Assembly (NCBI GenBank): GCA_002398405.1
Contig: DGYN01000013.1
Coordinates: 27,299-69,344 of the forward strand
DNA from: Caulobacteraceae bacterium UBA5005
GTDB taxonomy: Bacteria; Pseudomonadota; Alphaproteobacteria; Caulobacterales; Caulobacteraceae
Reading direction: 5' to 3'
Length of the DNA stretch: 42,046 nucleotides
Position numbers and translations under genes: made by a program
Notes under the pieces: model-generated
Database searches by the model: none
What the model saw: the letters and a program-made list of their open reading frames with translations, nothing else
Told to the model about the DNA's origin: nothing
Part shown: positions 16,710 to 24,958 of the stretch, in pieces
Numbering within the stretch: the first letter of the stretch is position 1
Layout of the letters: the number at the start of each line of letters is the position of its first letter

Positions 16710-17330
16710 ATGCGACAACAAAAGCGAACCCTTATCGGTTCCCTCGCCCTTGCCGCGGCCCTCGTTCTGGCCCCGGTCGCCGGCCAGGCGGCGCAGTACT
16801 GGCAGTGCGTACCCTTCGCGCGCCTCGTCTCCGGCATTCAGATTTTCGGCGACGCCCACACCTGGTGGCGTCAGGCGACCGGCAAGTACGACACCGGCGG
16901 CGCTCCCGCCGTAGGCTCTGTTCTGGTGTTCAAGCCCAAGGGCGCCATGAGCCGCGGCCACGTGGCCGTCGTCAGCCAGATTCCGGCCGATAGCGTCATT
17001 CAGGTCACCCACGCCAACTGGTCGCAGATTGACGGCCGCCGCGGTCAGGTCGAGGAAGACGTCACCGTGGTCGATGTCTCGCCTAGAAAGGACTGGAGCC
17101 AGGTCAAGGTCTGGTACGATCCCGTCGGGGGCCTCGGGACCACGGTCTATCCGACCTATGGCTTCATCCATCAGGACCAGACCGCCATCGCGCTCGCCGC
17201 CGCCTTCCACGGGGTGCAGGGCGCGGTCGAGGTGGTGACCTCGCCCATCGACGCCTTCAGCCAAGGCGCCGATCGCCTGTCGGCCCTGATCCAGCAGTCG
17301 CTGTCGGGCTCGCCCGCCAAGCCAAACTAG
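16710..17330 (+). CDS. CHAP-domain exported peptidase/amidase
   Basis: A 206-residue protein with a signal peptide (residues 1-28, cut after GQAA) followed by a CHAP domain of the NlpC/P60 superfamily. The catalytic Cys33 is in WQCVPFAR, His84 in SRGHVAVV and the polar third residue Asn103 in THANW. CHAP domains cut peptidoglycan peptides or glutathionylspermidine-type amides, and this one is likely a periplasmic cell-wall hydrolase. The C-terminal ~60 residues after YGFIHQDQ are extra and unassigned. It is an isolated gene, preceded by 142 bases without other features. Confidence 0.88.
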   Translation: MRQQKRTLIGSLALAAALVLAPVAGQAAQYWQCVPFARLVSGIQIFGDAHTWWRQATGKYDTGGAPAVGSVLVFKPKGAMSRGHVAVVSQIPADSVIQVTHANWSQIDGRRGQVEEDVTVVDVSPRKDWSQVKVWYDPVGGLGTTVYPTYGFIHQDQTAIALAAAFHGVQGAVEVVTSPIDAFSQGADRLSALIQQSLSGSPAKPN

Positions 17331-17361
17331 GGCACAGAGTGGCCTCTCTCCGGGGCTTTGA

Positions 17362-18318
17362 ATGCTCAACATCCTTCTGAAAGGCGCGCCCGCGCCCATC
17401 AGCGTCCAGCCCTCCGCCGGCTGGGCGGCGCCGGCAGGCGCCATCTGGTTCGATTTCGTCAATCCGACCCGCGAGGAAGAACTGGCGGTCGAGGCGGCGC
17501 TGGGCTTCTGCCTGCCAACCCGCGAGGACATGAGCGAGATCGAAACCTCCTCGCGCCTCTATCGCGAGGACAAGGCCATCTTCATGACGGCCCAGCTCCT
17601 GGTCGATTCTCAAGGCGACGCCCCGGCGCTGGACCCCGGGGCCTTCGTCCTTAGCGGCGACCGGCTGATCACCATCCGCTATGTGAAGCCCACCGCCTTT
17701 TCCATGGTCTACGACCAGATCGCGCGCGAACCGCTTATTCACCCGTCGGGACCCGCGATCTTCATCGCCCTGGTGGACGCGATCGTCGATCGTCTGGCCG
17801 ACGCGGTGGAGCGCGCCTCGGTGGTCACCGAGGGGCTATCCGAACGGATTTTCGCCACGGAGGGCAAACGGGATTTCCGTATCCTCGTCCACAAACTCGG
17901 CGCCCTGCAGCGGCTCAACGGCAAGATCCGTGAAAGCGCCGCGAGCTTCACCCGCCTGATCATCTTCTGCGAGGCGGCCCGCGAACTAAAACGGGTGGAC
18001 GGTCATGAGCAGCTTGAGGTTCAGCACCGCGACATAGCCTCGATCATCGACCACGCCGGCTCCCTGTCCGGCAACATCACCTTCCTGCTCGATGCGGCGC
18101 TGGGCATGATCAACATCGAGCAGAACGCCATCATCAAGATCTTCTCGATCGGGGCCGTGGTCCTGCTGCCTCCGACCCTGATCGCTTCATATTTCGGCAT
18201 GAACTTCGAGCACATGCCGATTTTCGGCTGGCCTTGGGGTGAGCCGGCCGCGGCTGCCGGCATGCTGATTTCTGTGGTCATCGCGCTCTGGCTTTTCCGC
18301 CGCAAAGGCTGGTTCTAG
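17362..18318 (+). CDS. CorA family divalent/trivalent metal transporter
   Basis: A 318-residue protein with the CorA plan: a large cytoplasmic alpha/beta N-domain (starting IWFDFVNPTREEE), a long helical stalk, then two C-terminal membrane helices. The signature GMN sits at about residues 279-281 (ASYFGMNFEHMP), just before the loop, followed by the second helix and a basic C-terminus RRKGWF. CorA pentamers import Mg2+, Co2+ or Ni2+; ZntB relatives handle Zn2+. The sequence alone does not settle the ion. It lies 31 bases after the CHAP gene, so co-transcription is possible. Confidence 0.93.
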   Translation: MLNILLKGAPAPISVQPSAGWAAPAGAIWFDFVNPTREEELAVEAALGFCLPTREDMSEIETSSRLYREDKAIFMTAQLLVDSQGDAPALDPGAFVLSGDRLITIRYVKPTAFSMVYDQIAREPLIHPSGPAIFIALVDAIVDRLADAVERASVVTEGLSERIFATEGKRDFRILVHKLGALQRLNGKIRESAASFTRLIIFCEAARELKRVDGHEQLEVQHRDIASIIDHAGSLSGNITFLLDAALGMINIEQNAIIKIFSIGAVVLLPPTLIASYFGMNFEHMPIFGWPWGEPAAAAGMLISVVIALWLFRRKGWF

Positions 18319-18406
18319 GGTCCCGGAAACCCAAAGCCGGCTAACGATTGCGGCATATGGAGGCGCCGTACGGCAACGCTTCCTTAACAGCGATAAGCGC
18401 ATGGTT

Positions 18407-18432
18407 GCCCGATCCTTAAGCCCGATCCTTAG
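18407..18432. repeat. Tandem 13-bp direct repeat ahead of the pentapeptide gene
   Basis: GCCCGATCCTTAA is followed at once by GCCCGATCCTTAG, identical at 12 of 13 bases, ending 16 bases before the ATG. It could be a regulator site or a slippage duplication. Confidence 0.6.
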
Positions 18433-18448
18433 GTAGGACCTTTCGCCC

Positions 18449-19660
18449 ATGGCGGCCGCCGCGCCGAACCTGATCCGTATTCTCGACGCCACCCTGGTGC
18501 GCGAGATGCTGAACCTGCATCTTCAGTTCCTTCATGGGCGGCCGGGAGGACGGCGGGCGAACTTTTCCTATTGCGATCTTTCCGGTCTCAACCTTTCGGG
18601 GGCCGAACTTTCCGACGCCGAGATGACCGGGGCGCGGCTATTCAAGTCCAACCTTTCGGGCGCCAAACTCGATCGTGTCATTCTGTACGGCGCCGATCTG
18701 CGGGAAACCGACCTCTCGGACGCAAGCATGATCCGCTCCGACCTGCGCGGCGCCTGCCTGCGCGGCGCCAATCTCACCGGGGCGGACCTCGCCGGCTGCG
18801 ACCTTCGCGAGGGCAATATCGCCCTTTCCGATCCCGAGGCGGGTTTCAAACTGCTCAAGCACGAAATGCGCCCGGGGGAACTCGATCACGCCAACCTGGC
18901 CGGCGCCAACCTCGCCGGCGCCAAGATGAACGGGACTCTGGCCCAGGCGACGGACTTCACCGACGCCAATCTCTCCAAGGCCCATTTGCCGGGCGCGCGC
19001 CTGGCCAAGGCCAAGCTCGATGGGGCCGATCTTTCCGGCGCGGACCTGGCCCGCGCCGATTTCAGGGGCGCGAGTCTCAAGCGCGCCGTGCTGGCGGGCG
19101 TCGACCGCGGTCAGGTCGATCTCTCAGGCGCCGACCTGACCGGCTGCCTCAGCGCCGCGGCGGAAATGCCCTCGGTCGAGGGCCGGCCGCTCAACGAGGC
19201 CGTCGATCTGCATGAGGCCTGGTGCAACTCCGGCGGCGCCAAGGGCGGCCTTCTCAAGGCTGGGGCGATAGATTTCCGTCCCTTGGGGACCCTGACCCGC
19301 CGCAAGATGCCGGGTATTTCTGCGCCCAATTCGGTGTTCTTCGGCATGGACCTTTCGGGGGCGGAGCTGCAGGGCGCTGACCTTTCCGGCTGCGACCTGC
19401 GCTCGGTCAATCTGGCCAAGGCCGATCTTAGGGGCGCCAAGCTCATCGGGGCCGATCTTTCCCGCTCCAATCTCGCTGAGGCCAACCTCGGCCCTCTGGT
19501 CCTTTCGCCGGAACGTAAACTCCCCACCGACCTCTCCCGCGCCAAGCTCACTGGGGCCAATCTGCGCGGCGTCTCCGCACCCCACGCCCGCCTTACTGGG
19601 GCCGATTTTTCCAGGGCGAAAATGGAGGGCTGCGACCTTTCCAACACCGAGCGCGCATAG
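18449..19660 (+). CDS. Pentapeptide-repeat protein
   Basis: A 403-residue protein built largely of A(D/N)LXX pentapeptides, which fold into a right-handed four-sided beta helix. There are two repeat blocks, at about residues 42-230 and 295-400. Between them is a non-repeat segment containing LHEAWCNSGGAKGG. The N-terminus has a similar cap (LHLQFLHGRPGGRRANF), so the protein looks like two capped helices joined in one chain. There is no signal peptide, so it is cytoplasmic. Some relatives mimic DNA and inhibit gyrase (Qnr, MfpA); others are scaffolds. Nothing here identifies the partner. Confidence 0.92.
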   Translation: MAAAAPNLIRILDATLVREMLNLHLQFLHGRPGGRRANFSYCDLSGLNLSGAELSDAEMTGARLFKSNLSGAKLDRVILYGADLRETDLSDASMIRSDLRGACLRGANLTGADLAGCDLREGNIALSDPEAGFKLLKHEMRPGELDHANLAGANLAGAKMNGTLAQATDFTDANLSKAHLPGARLAKAKLDGADLSGADLARADFRGASLKRAVLAGVDRGQVDLSGADLTGCLSAAAEMPSVEGRPLNEAVDLHEAWCNSGGAKGGLLKAGAIDFRPLGTLTRRKMPGISAPNSVFFGMDLSGAELQGADLSGCDLRSVNLAKADLRGAKLIGADLSRSNLAEANLGPLVLSPERKLPTDLSRAKLTGANLRGVSAPHARLTGADFSRAKMEGCDLSNTERA

Positions 19661-19754
19661 CGCAACCCCCTTGGATGCGGGAGTTTCGTTCATCCTCCAG
19701 TCAAGTTAAGCTTGGTACAAAGGGCGTTACGCCACCGAATTCAAAGGGACACCC

Positions 19755-20693
19755 ATGCAGAAGTTCGCCATCCTCGCCATGGCCGCCGGGTCGATCGCCG
19801 CAGCGGCTCCCGCGCAGGCGCAATATGCTCAGCCCTCCGGCGGGCCTCTCTCCACCATCTTCTCCTGCCAGAACGCCAACAACCGGCAGGGCCAGGGCGC
19901 CCTGGTCGGCGCCCTTGTCGGCGGCTTTGCCGGCAATCAGATGAACGACAAGGATCGCACCACCGGCACGGTGATCGGCGCCCTGGTCGGCGCCGCCGCC
20001 GGTTCGATGATCGGCTGCCGCATGCAGAGCCAGGATGTCCAGCGCGCTCAGACGACGACGCAGCAGGCGCTGGCCTCCGGCCGCTCCCAGACCTGGACCA
20101 ATCCGCAGACCGGCGCGTCCGGCGCCGTCCAGATCATCGACACCTACAACTACGGCGCCCAGCCGCTCGGCGGGGGTTACAATCAGGCGGGCTACGGCCG
20201 GCCTTCGCTCTCCACGGTGCGCTGGATCGCCGGCGTCGAGCAGCCCCGTGAATATCAGCCCAGCGAGGGCAGCTATCAGGCCAACGGCCAGGCGATCATC
20301 CGCTCGGGCCCTTCACAGCGCGCGCGCCAGATCGGCACCCTGCGCGGCAACGACCGCTTCGACGGCCTGGTCCGCATCGAAGGCACCGACTGGGTGCTGG
20401 CCTCGCGCGATAACCAGATCCTCGGCTACGTCCAGGAAAGCCAGACCCGGTTCCTCGGCGACACCTATGCGATGCAGCCGCAACAGCAGCCCGGCTACGG
20501 CCAGCAAACCAGCGGCGGCTATCCCCAGCAGCCCTTGGGCGACGGCTATGCCGACTATCCGGACTATCAGCCGGGTCGCGGCCAGATGTGCCGGGTGTTC
20601 GACCAGTCCTACACCGACAACCGGGGCCAGCCCTCCACCCAGCGCTTCACCGCCTGCCAGACGGCCGGCGGCGAGTGGGTCGTTCAGAGCTAG
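19755..20693 (+). CDS. Exported glycine-zipper protein with SH3-like domain
   Basis: A 312-residue exported protein with a signal peptide (residues 1-22, cut after AQA). A glycine-zipper 2TM segment follows (GALVGALVGGFAGNQ ... GTVIGALVGAAAGSMIGC), as in 17-kDa surface antigens. A bacterial SH3-like domain comes next (NGQAIIRSGPSQRARQIGTL ... WVLASRDNQILGYV). After a Gln/Gly/Tyr-rich linker there is a C-terminal domain with paired cysteines (MCRVFDQSYTDNRGQPS ... TACQTAGGEWVVQ), also seen in surface-antigen proteins. It likely resides at the outer membrane or periplasm and contributes to envelope integrity. It stands alone, with its own upstream region. Confidence 0.85.
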   Translation: MQKFAILAMAAGSIAAAAPAQAQYAQPSGGPLSTIFSCQNANNRQGQGALVGALVGGFAGNQMNDKDRTTGTVIGALVGAAAGSMIGCRMQSQDVQRAQTTTQQALASGRSQTWTNPQTGASGAVQIIDTYNYGAQPLGGGYNQAGYGRPSLSTVRWIAGVEQPREYQPSEGSYQANGQAIIRSGPSQRARQIGTLRGNDRFDGLVRIEGTDWVLASRDNQILGYVQESQTRFLGDTYAMQPQQQPGYGQQTSGGYPQQPLGDGYADYPDYQPGRGQMCRVFDQSYTDNRGQPSTQRFTACQTAGGEWVVQS

Positions 20694-20725
20694 CGGTTCC
20701 GGCGAAGGAGCCGTTGCCCGACGCT

Positions 20726-21016
20726 TCAATCGAGCAGGTCCTCCGGCCAAAGCTGCGCGCCATGTAGGACACGCAGGATTTGGACTGTCTCACCTGTGAT
20801 CCGGTAGGCGATAATGCAGGGGGTTCGACCGACCACCAGCTCGCGTGTGCCCTCGACGCGGCCGGGCCGCCCGCTCTGTGGAAAGCGGATCAGCCGAATC
20901 ACCGCCTCGGCGATGCGCGAGTCCACTAGCGCGGCCGCGCGCGCGTCATCGGCTTCAATGTGATCGTAAATCGCCCGCCGATCCTCTAGGGCGTATTGCG
21001 CCCAGATTAGTCTCAC
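20726..21016 (-). CDS. RelE/ParE family toxin
   Basis: A 96-residue protein of the ParE/RelE fold. It shows LIWAQYALEDRRAIYDHI (typical N-terminal helix), RFPQSGRPGRVEGTRELVV (basic beta segment) and CIIAYRITGETVQILRVLHGAQLWP. RelE toxins cleave mRNA on the ribosome and ParE toxins poison gyrase. The sequence leans to ParE by the PxxGRPG...R.L motif, but the activity is not certain. Its ATG overlaps the antitoxin stop (ATGA), giving the usual antitoxin-first order. Confidence 0.9.
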   Translation of the reverse strand: MRLIWAQYALEDRRAIYDHIEADDARAAALVDSRIAEAVIRLIRFPQSGRPGRVEGTRELVVGRTPCIIAYRITGETVQILRVLHGAQLWPEDLLD

Positions 21017-21312
21017 GCCTTGCCGGTCCCCATGCTGGCGGCTCGACGCGCAGCGAACTCAGCATCGACCTCTTCGTGCGCCACATCAGGCCGCGTGTCG
21101 TCTAGCGCCTCACGCACCTTGGCGCGGAACCAGGCATCGTAGGCCTGCGGATCGGCGATCAGTTCGAAAGGTAGGGCGCCCTCCCGCGCGGTACGGGTCA
21201 GCAGGATGCGCACCGCGTCGGAGACGGTCATGCCCAGCTTGTCGAGAACCGCGGCAGCTTGCGCCTTCACCTGCGGATCAATGCGCGCCTGGATCAGATC
21301 ATTAGCGGCCAT
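21013..21312 (-). CDS. RelB/DinJ family antitoxin
   Basis: A 99-residue antitoxin with an N-terminal ribbon-helix-helix DNA-binding domain (IQARIDPQVKAQAAAVLDKL, then MTVSDAVRILLTRTAREGALPF) and a charged, likely disordered toxin-neutralising C-terminus. The start is ATG 21312, because AGGAG lies 7 bases upstream and the RelB-type domain begins there. An upstream in-frame start would add 44 unrelated residues. It forms a two-gene toxin-antitoxin operon with the following ParE-type toxin and probably represses its own promoter. Confidence 0.9.
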   Translation of the reverse strand: MAANDLIQARIDPQVKAQAAAVLDKLGMTVSDAVRILLTRTAREGALPFELIADPQAYDAWFRAKVREALDDTRPDVAHEEVDAEFAARRAASMGTGKA

Positions 21313-21377
21313 GGACGAACTCCTTTGCCGCCACTGTAATGCAATTGAATTACGCTCGCCACCCAGGACCTCATTAG

Positions 21378-21809
21378 CTAAAGATCCTCGATCGTGAACC
21401 CCAGCGCCTCCTGCAGGCGCTGGGCGAGGATCTGCCGGTGGCAATCGCAGGCCCTATCTTCGTAACAGAGCAGGGCCGACTTCCCCTCCGTCGCGATCTC
21501 GCCGGCCCGCGCCAGTTCGACCTGGGCGGCGGGCTCTTCCATATGGGCGTTGAAGATCGCCCGCATCTCGTCGGCTCGCCCCGCCCGCGCGGCGTCGCGC
21601 CCGGCCTTGGGCGTCCCCAGCTTCTGCAGGTGATAGTAGCCGATCCCGGCCTCCGCAAGGCTCGCGGCCAGCAGGGTCTTGGAATAGCCTGCCTTGCGCG
21701 ATGAGGCGACGGCGCGCACGTCGATGACCGTCTTGACCCCCGCGACTTTAAGCTTGGCGATGGTCACAGGTTGCGTGTCGGTCTCGTAGCCAATAGTTGC
21801 CAGCTTCAT
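21378..21809 (-). CDS. DUF488 family protein
   Basis: A 143-residue protein with the DUF488 signature: KLATIGYETDTQPVTIAKL at the start, VIDVRAVASSRKAGYSK in the middle and LLCYEDRACDCHRQILAQ near the end (conserved E, C and CHR residues). Function is unknown; the fold has been likened to metal- or nucleotide-binding domains. The start is ATG 21809, with GGAGG 6 bases upstream. That ribosome-binding site lies inside the first codons of the divergent hydrolase gene, whose ATG (21808) overlaps this start codon by two bases. Confidence 0.88.
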   Translation of the reverse strand: MKLATIGYETDTQPVTIAKLKVAGVKTVIDVRAVASSRKAGYSKTLLAASLAEAGIGYYHLQKLGTPKAGRDAARAGRADEMRAIFNAHMEEPAAQVELARAGEIATEGKSALLCYEDRACDCHRQILAQRLQEALGFTIEDL

Positions 21810-22683
21810 GCAGGGCCTCCAGACATTTCGGCGCAGGACCATTAGGGCGGCGGGCGGCGAGGTCGCCCTGATCGAGTTCGGCGATCCGGCCCGTCCCATC
21901 GACGTGGTGTTTTCCCACGGCAATGGCTTCAACGCCATGACCCACCGCCAGGCGCTGGAGCCCCTCGGGGATCGCTTGCGCATCGTCGCCATCGATCAGC
22001 GGGCCCACGGCCGGACTGCCTTGCCGATGCTGAACCTCGACCGGGACAACTGGTGTGACCTCTCCGGCGATCTCATCGCCGTCATCGCCGCCTTGGAAAT
22101 CGAAAAGCCCGTGGTCCTCGCGGGCCATTCCATGGGCGGAACGATCAGCCTGCTGTCCCTCGACCGCCTGAAGGACCGGGTCAAGGCCCTCGCCCTCTTC
22201 GATCCCGTCATCCCGCCGCGCATGACCCCGCCGGACGAGCCGCATACTCCCTACCTCCACGCCCTGCACGACATGACGCTAAAGCGCCGGGCCCGGTTTG
22301 CCAGCCGAGGGGCGGCCTTCGAAGGCTATCAGGGCAAGGGCATCTTCAAATCCTGGCCCAGCGAGGCTCTCGCCGACTATGTCGAGGACGCCTTCGTGGA
22401 GGACGGGGAGGGCGTGCGCCTGACCTGCGATCCCCGCTGGGAGGCCTCCAACTTCCTCGCCCAGCGCCAGCCGTCCAAGGTTCTGCTGCTCGCCGTTGAT
22501 CGGCCCACGACAGTGCTTCGCGCGCCCTCGCCCCCCACCACCTGCCACGTCGCGCCGGACGAGCCAGGCGTCGTCGCAAACCCGATGCTGGAGGTGTCGA
22601 TCATCGAGGCAACCACGCACCTGCTCCCGGTCGAGCGGCCGGACCTGGTGCGCGAGGCTCTCTTGAAGACCGCTAGAGGCTAA
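21808..22683 (+). CDS. Alpha/beta-fold hydrolase
   Basis: A 291-residue hydrolase. The oxyanion segment FSHGNGFNAM (HG), the nucleophile elbow GHSMGG with its Ser, and a late His in TTHLLPVERPDLV are all present. An acidic residue in LLLAVDRPT is a candidate for the third catalytic position. The fold is clear; candidate activities are esterase, lipase or C-C hydrolase. I kept the ATG at 21808 because the sequence from there (MQGLQTFRRRTIRAAGGEV) fits an N-terminal strand, but no ribosome-binding site is seen. Its stop overlaps the convergent thioesterase by 11 bases. Confidence 0.88.
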   Translation: MQGLQTFRRRTIRAAGGEVALIEFGDPARPIDVVFSHGNGFNAMTHRQALEPLGDRLRIVAIDQRAHGRTALPMLNLDRDNWCDLSGDLIAVIAALEIEKPVVLAGHSMGGTISLLSLDRLKDRVKALALFDPVIPPRMTPPDEPHTPYLHALHDMTLKRRARFASRGAAFEGYQGKGIFKSWPSEALADYVEDAFVEDGEGVRLTCDPRWEASNFLAQRQPSKVLLLAVDRPTTVLRAPSPPTTCHVAPDEPGVVANPMLEVSIIEATTHLLPVERPDLVREALLKTARG

Positions 22684-23608
22684 TCCCGGCGGTGGCCCGC
22701 GCGTCCAGGACGGCCTTGGCCGCCGGCGGGATCGGCATGATCTTTCGGGCGCCCAGGTCAAAGGTGACGATATAGGCCTGGCAGGATCCGAACGCCCGGC
22801 CGCTCACCGGGTCGACCAGCCAGTGGATCACGTTCATGCCCTTGGCGTCGAAGGAAAGCTGGCCGGTCCGCATCTGGTAAAGATCGCCGGCCCTTGCCCA
22901 GTCCAGATAGATCAGCCGGTATTCCAGGGCGGCGTTGCCGACCTTTTCCGGCGGCGGATCGGTGTGCTCGACCACGGTCTTGCGGAAACCGTGCCCCATC
23001 TGCGGAATGCCGCTGACGATGGTCCCCATGAACAGTTCGGCCTGCATCCGGCCAAAGCTGTCGCAGTCGCTGGCCCCAAACGCCCCGGCGGCGATGATCT
23101 TCAGATCGAGTTCATCGGCTCTGGCCAAGCTCGCCCGGCTTTCCACCGGCTCGACCGTCATGCTCTTGCCGTGCGCGAAGTCAGGAAGGGTTCCCACCAG
23201 CCCCGCCGCCCGCTCCCGCGCCATCTTCGGCCAGGGAAAGGGCCGCGCCTCGTCGGTGGTGACATGGGCGACCACGGTGTTGAAGCTCGCGCAGGGCTCG
23301 CCGCTCAGCGAGTGCCACAGGATAAAGAGCAGCCGCGCGTCGGTCTCGCCCATCTCCAGGACGCTGGCCGTCATGTGCAGCGGGGCTCGCGACCGGGCTT
23401 CCCGCAGAAACCGGATGTGATGCTCGCGGACCAGCAGGGTCGCGCCCGCCCCCGGCCGAAAGGCGCCGGAAAGCCCCAGAGGCTCGCAAAAGGCCGTCAG
23501 CCCCTCGGTCGCCAGGGCCACATAGTGGCGCACGTTCAGGTGCCCCATCTCATCGAGCTGCTCGGGCTTGACCCCCCCGCGCCAGACTTCGACGCCGCCG
23601 GCCGTCAT
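22673..23608 (-). CDS. Double-hotdog acyl-CoA thioesterase-like protein
   Basis: A 311-residue protein with two hotdog-fold halves. The first has QLDEMGHLNVRHYVALATEG (4-hydroxybenzoyl-CoA thioesterase-like motif, with the Asp replaced by Glu/His neighbours) and HHIRFLREARSRAPLH. The second has GRMQAELFMG and ALEYRLIYLDWARAGDLYQM. It probably hydrolyses an acyl-CoA; the substrate is unknown. I chose ATG 23608 because it overlaps the stop of the upstream Fur-family gene (ATGA); another ATG lies four codons earlier. Being coupled to a Zur-like regulator is unexpected for a thioesterase. Confidence 0.82.
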   Translation of the reverse strand: MTAGGVEVWRGGVKPEQLDEMGHLNVRHYVALATEGLTAFCEPLGLSGAFRPGAGATLLVREHHIRFLREARSRAPLHMTASVLEMGETDARLLFILWHSLSGEPCASFNTVVAHVTTDEARPFPWPKMARERAAGLVGTLPDFAHGKSMTVEPVESRASLARADELDLKIIAAGAFGASDCDSFGRMQAELFMGTIVSGIPQMGHGFRKTVVEHTDPPPEKVGNAALEYRLIYLDWARAGDLYQMRTGQLSFDAKGMNVIHWLVDPVSGRAFGSCQAYIVTFDLGARKIMPIPPAAKAVLDARATAGISL

Positions 23609-24081
23609 GCCGCGCGGCAATCGGCGCAGAGGCCGTGGACCTCCAGCATGACCCCGGAAATGGCGAAATCCGCCGCCGCGGCCTGACGGGTCAGGGTCTC
23701 GGTGGATTGAGGCTCCACCTCCCGCGTTACGCCGCAGCAGTCACAGATCAGAAAGGCCGCGTCGTGCCCGCCCTCCCGGCGGCAGGCGACATAGGCGTTC
23801 AGGCTCTGGATGCGATGCACCAGCCCCTGGCGCTCCAGAAATTCCAGGGCGCGATAGACGGTTGGCGGCTTGGCCCCGCCGGGGGTGAAGGCCGCCATCA
23901 GGTCATAGGCCTTCACCGGCTGACCGGCTTCCAGCAACAGCTCGATGACCCGGCGCCTGGGCGTCGTCATCCGTTCTCCGGCGGCGGCGATCCGCGCCTC
24001 AATGAGCCCCACGGCGGCGGCCAGGCTTCCCCCGGCCAGGCCCGGGGCCGTCGCATGATCGTGGTCGCAGGACTGAGCCAT
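23605..24081 (-). CDS. Fur family regulator, Zur-like
   Basis: A 158-residue metal-dependent repressor. It has a winged-helix N-domain (RMTTPRRRVIELLLEAGQPVKAYDLM ... PPTVYRALEFLERQGLVHRI) and a C-domain with structural zinc pairs CDCC and CADC. The N-terminus CDHDHA is His-rich. The spacing and the HRIQSLNAYVAC segment look like the zinc-sensing Zur branch rather than iron Fur. The start is ATG 24081 with GAAGG just upstream. It is divergent from the cytochrome b gene (64 bases apart) and followed, with overlap, by the thioesterase gene. No clear Zur operator was found in the short divergent gap. Confidence 0.85.
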   Translation of the reverse strand: MAQSCDHDHATAPGLAGGSLAAAVGLIEARIAAAGERMTTPRRRVIELLLEAGQPVKAYDLMAAFTPGGAKPPTVYRALEFLERQGLVHRIQSLNAYVACRREGGHDAAFLICDCCGVTREVEPQSTETLTRQAAAADFAISGVMLEVHGLCADCRAA

Positions 24082-24145
24082 GGCCTTCGACCTAGAGACG
24101 AACGCGGCCTTCCGCAAGCGGGGGCGCCTGTGTCACACTCGGCCC

Positions 24146-24958
24146 ATGAGCCAGCCGGACGAAAAGTCCCGCCCCGCGACGCGCGTCGTCAAACGGCACG
24201 CCCTCTTGGTGCGCCTGACCCACTGGATCAATGTCGTCGCCCTGACGATCATGCTGCTGTCCGGCCTGCAGATCTTCAACGCCCATCCGGCCCTCTACTG
24301 GGGCAAGAAGGCGACCTTCGATTCCCCGTGGCTTTCCATGACCGCCCAGGGTGATCGCGGCGTGACCTACTTCCTGGGCAAGACCTTCGACACCACCGGC
24401 GTCCTGGGCCTATCCGAGCACGACGGCCAGAAGGTCGTGCAGGGCTTCCCCGCCTGGACCACCATCCCCCACCTGCGCGACCTGGCGAGCGGCCGCAACT
24501 GGCACCTTTTCTTCGCTTGGGTGTTTGGGATCAACGGCCTGATCTATCTCCTGTCGGGCCTGATCTCCCGCCATCTGCAGCGCGACGTCCTGCCCTCGCC
24601 CAAGGACATCAAGGCCCTGCCCAGGGATCCGCACCTTAGGTTCAAGTTCTCCAAGGGCCCGGACTCCCTCCGCTACCACCCGATGCAGCGCCTGGCCTAT
24701 TCGGGGATGGTTGTCATCGTCCTGCCTCTGGTGATCCTCACGGGCCTGACCATGTCGCCCTCGATGAACGCCGCCTTCCCGGGCCTCCTGGACCTCTTCG
24801 GCGGCCGTCAGAGCGCGCGATCGATCCACTTCATCTGCGCGGTCCTGATCGTGCTGTTCGTCATCGTCCACGTCCTGATGGTCATCGCCTCGGGCCCCTT
24901 CAACCAGCTGCGCGGCATGATCACCGGCAAGGTCTCAGTCCGGGAGGATCAGCCATGA
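24146..24958 (+). CDS. Cytochrome b561-type membrane haem protein
   Basis: A 270-residue inner-membrane protein with four to five helices. Likely haem-ligand histidines lie in RLTHWINVVALT, RNWHLFFAWVFG, YHPMQRLAYSG and RSIHFICAVLIV ... FVIVHVLM. It matches the COG4117/bacterial cytochrome b561 group that passes electrons between the quinone pool and periplasmic enzymes. Its stop overlaps the ATG of the next gene, a molybdopterin oxidoreductase (ATGA), so the two almost surely work together. I prefer ATG 24146 (MSQPDEKSRP) over an earlier in-frame ATG at 24080 that overlaps the Zur-like start. Confidence 0.9.
   Translation: MSQPDEKSRPATRVVKRHALLVRLTHWINVVALTIMLLSGLQIFNAHPALYWGKKATFDSPWLSMTAQGDRGVTYFLGKTFDTTGVLGLSEHDGQKVVQGFPAWTTIPHLRDLASGRNWHLFFAWVFGINGLIYLLSGLISRHLQRDVLPSPKDIKALPRDPHLRFKFSKGPDSLRYHPMQRLAYSGMVVIVLPLVILTGLTMSPSMNAAFPGLLDLFGGRQSARSIHFICAVLIVLFVIVHVLMVIASGPFNQLRGMITGKVSVREDQP

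Noticed and set aside
21313..21444. 44-residue N-terminal extension of the RelB antitoxin
   Set aside because: The ribosome-binding site AGGAG and the start of the family domain both point to ATG 21312; the extension is Pro/Ala/Arg-rich and unrelated.
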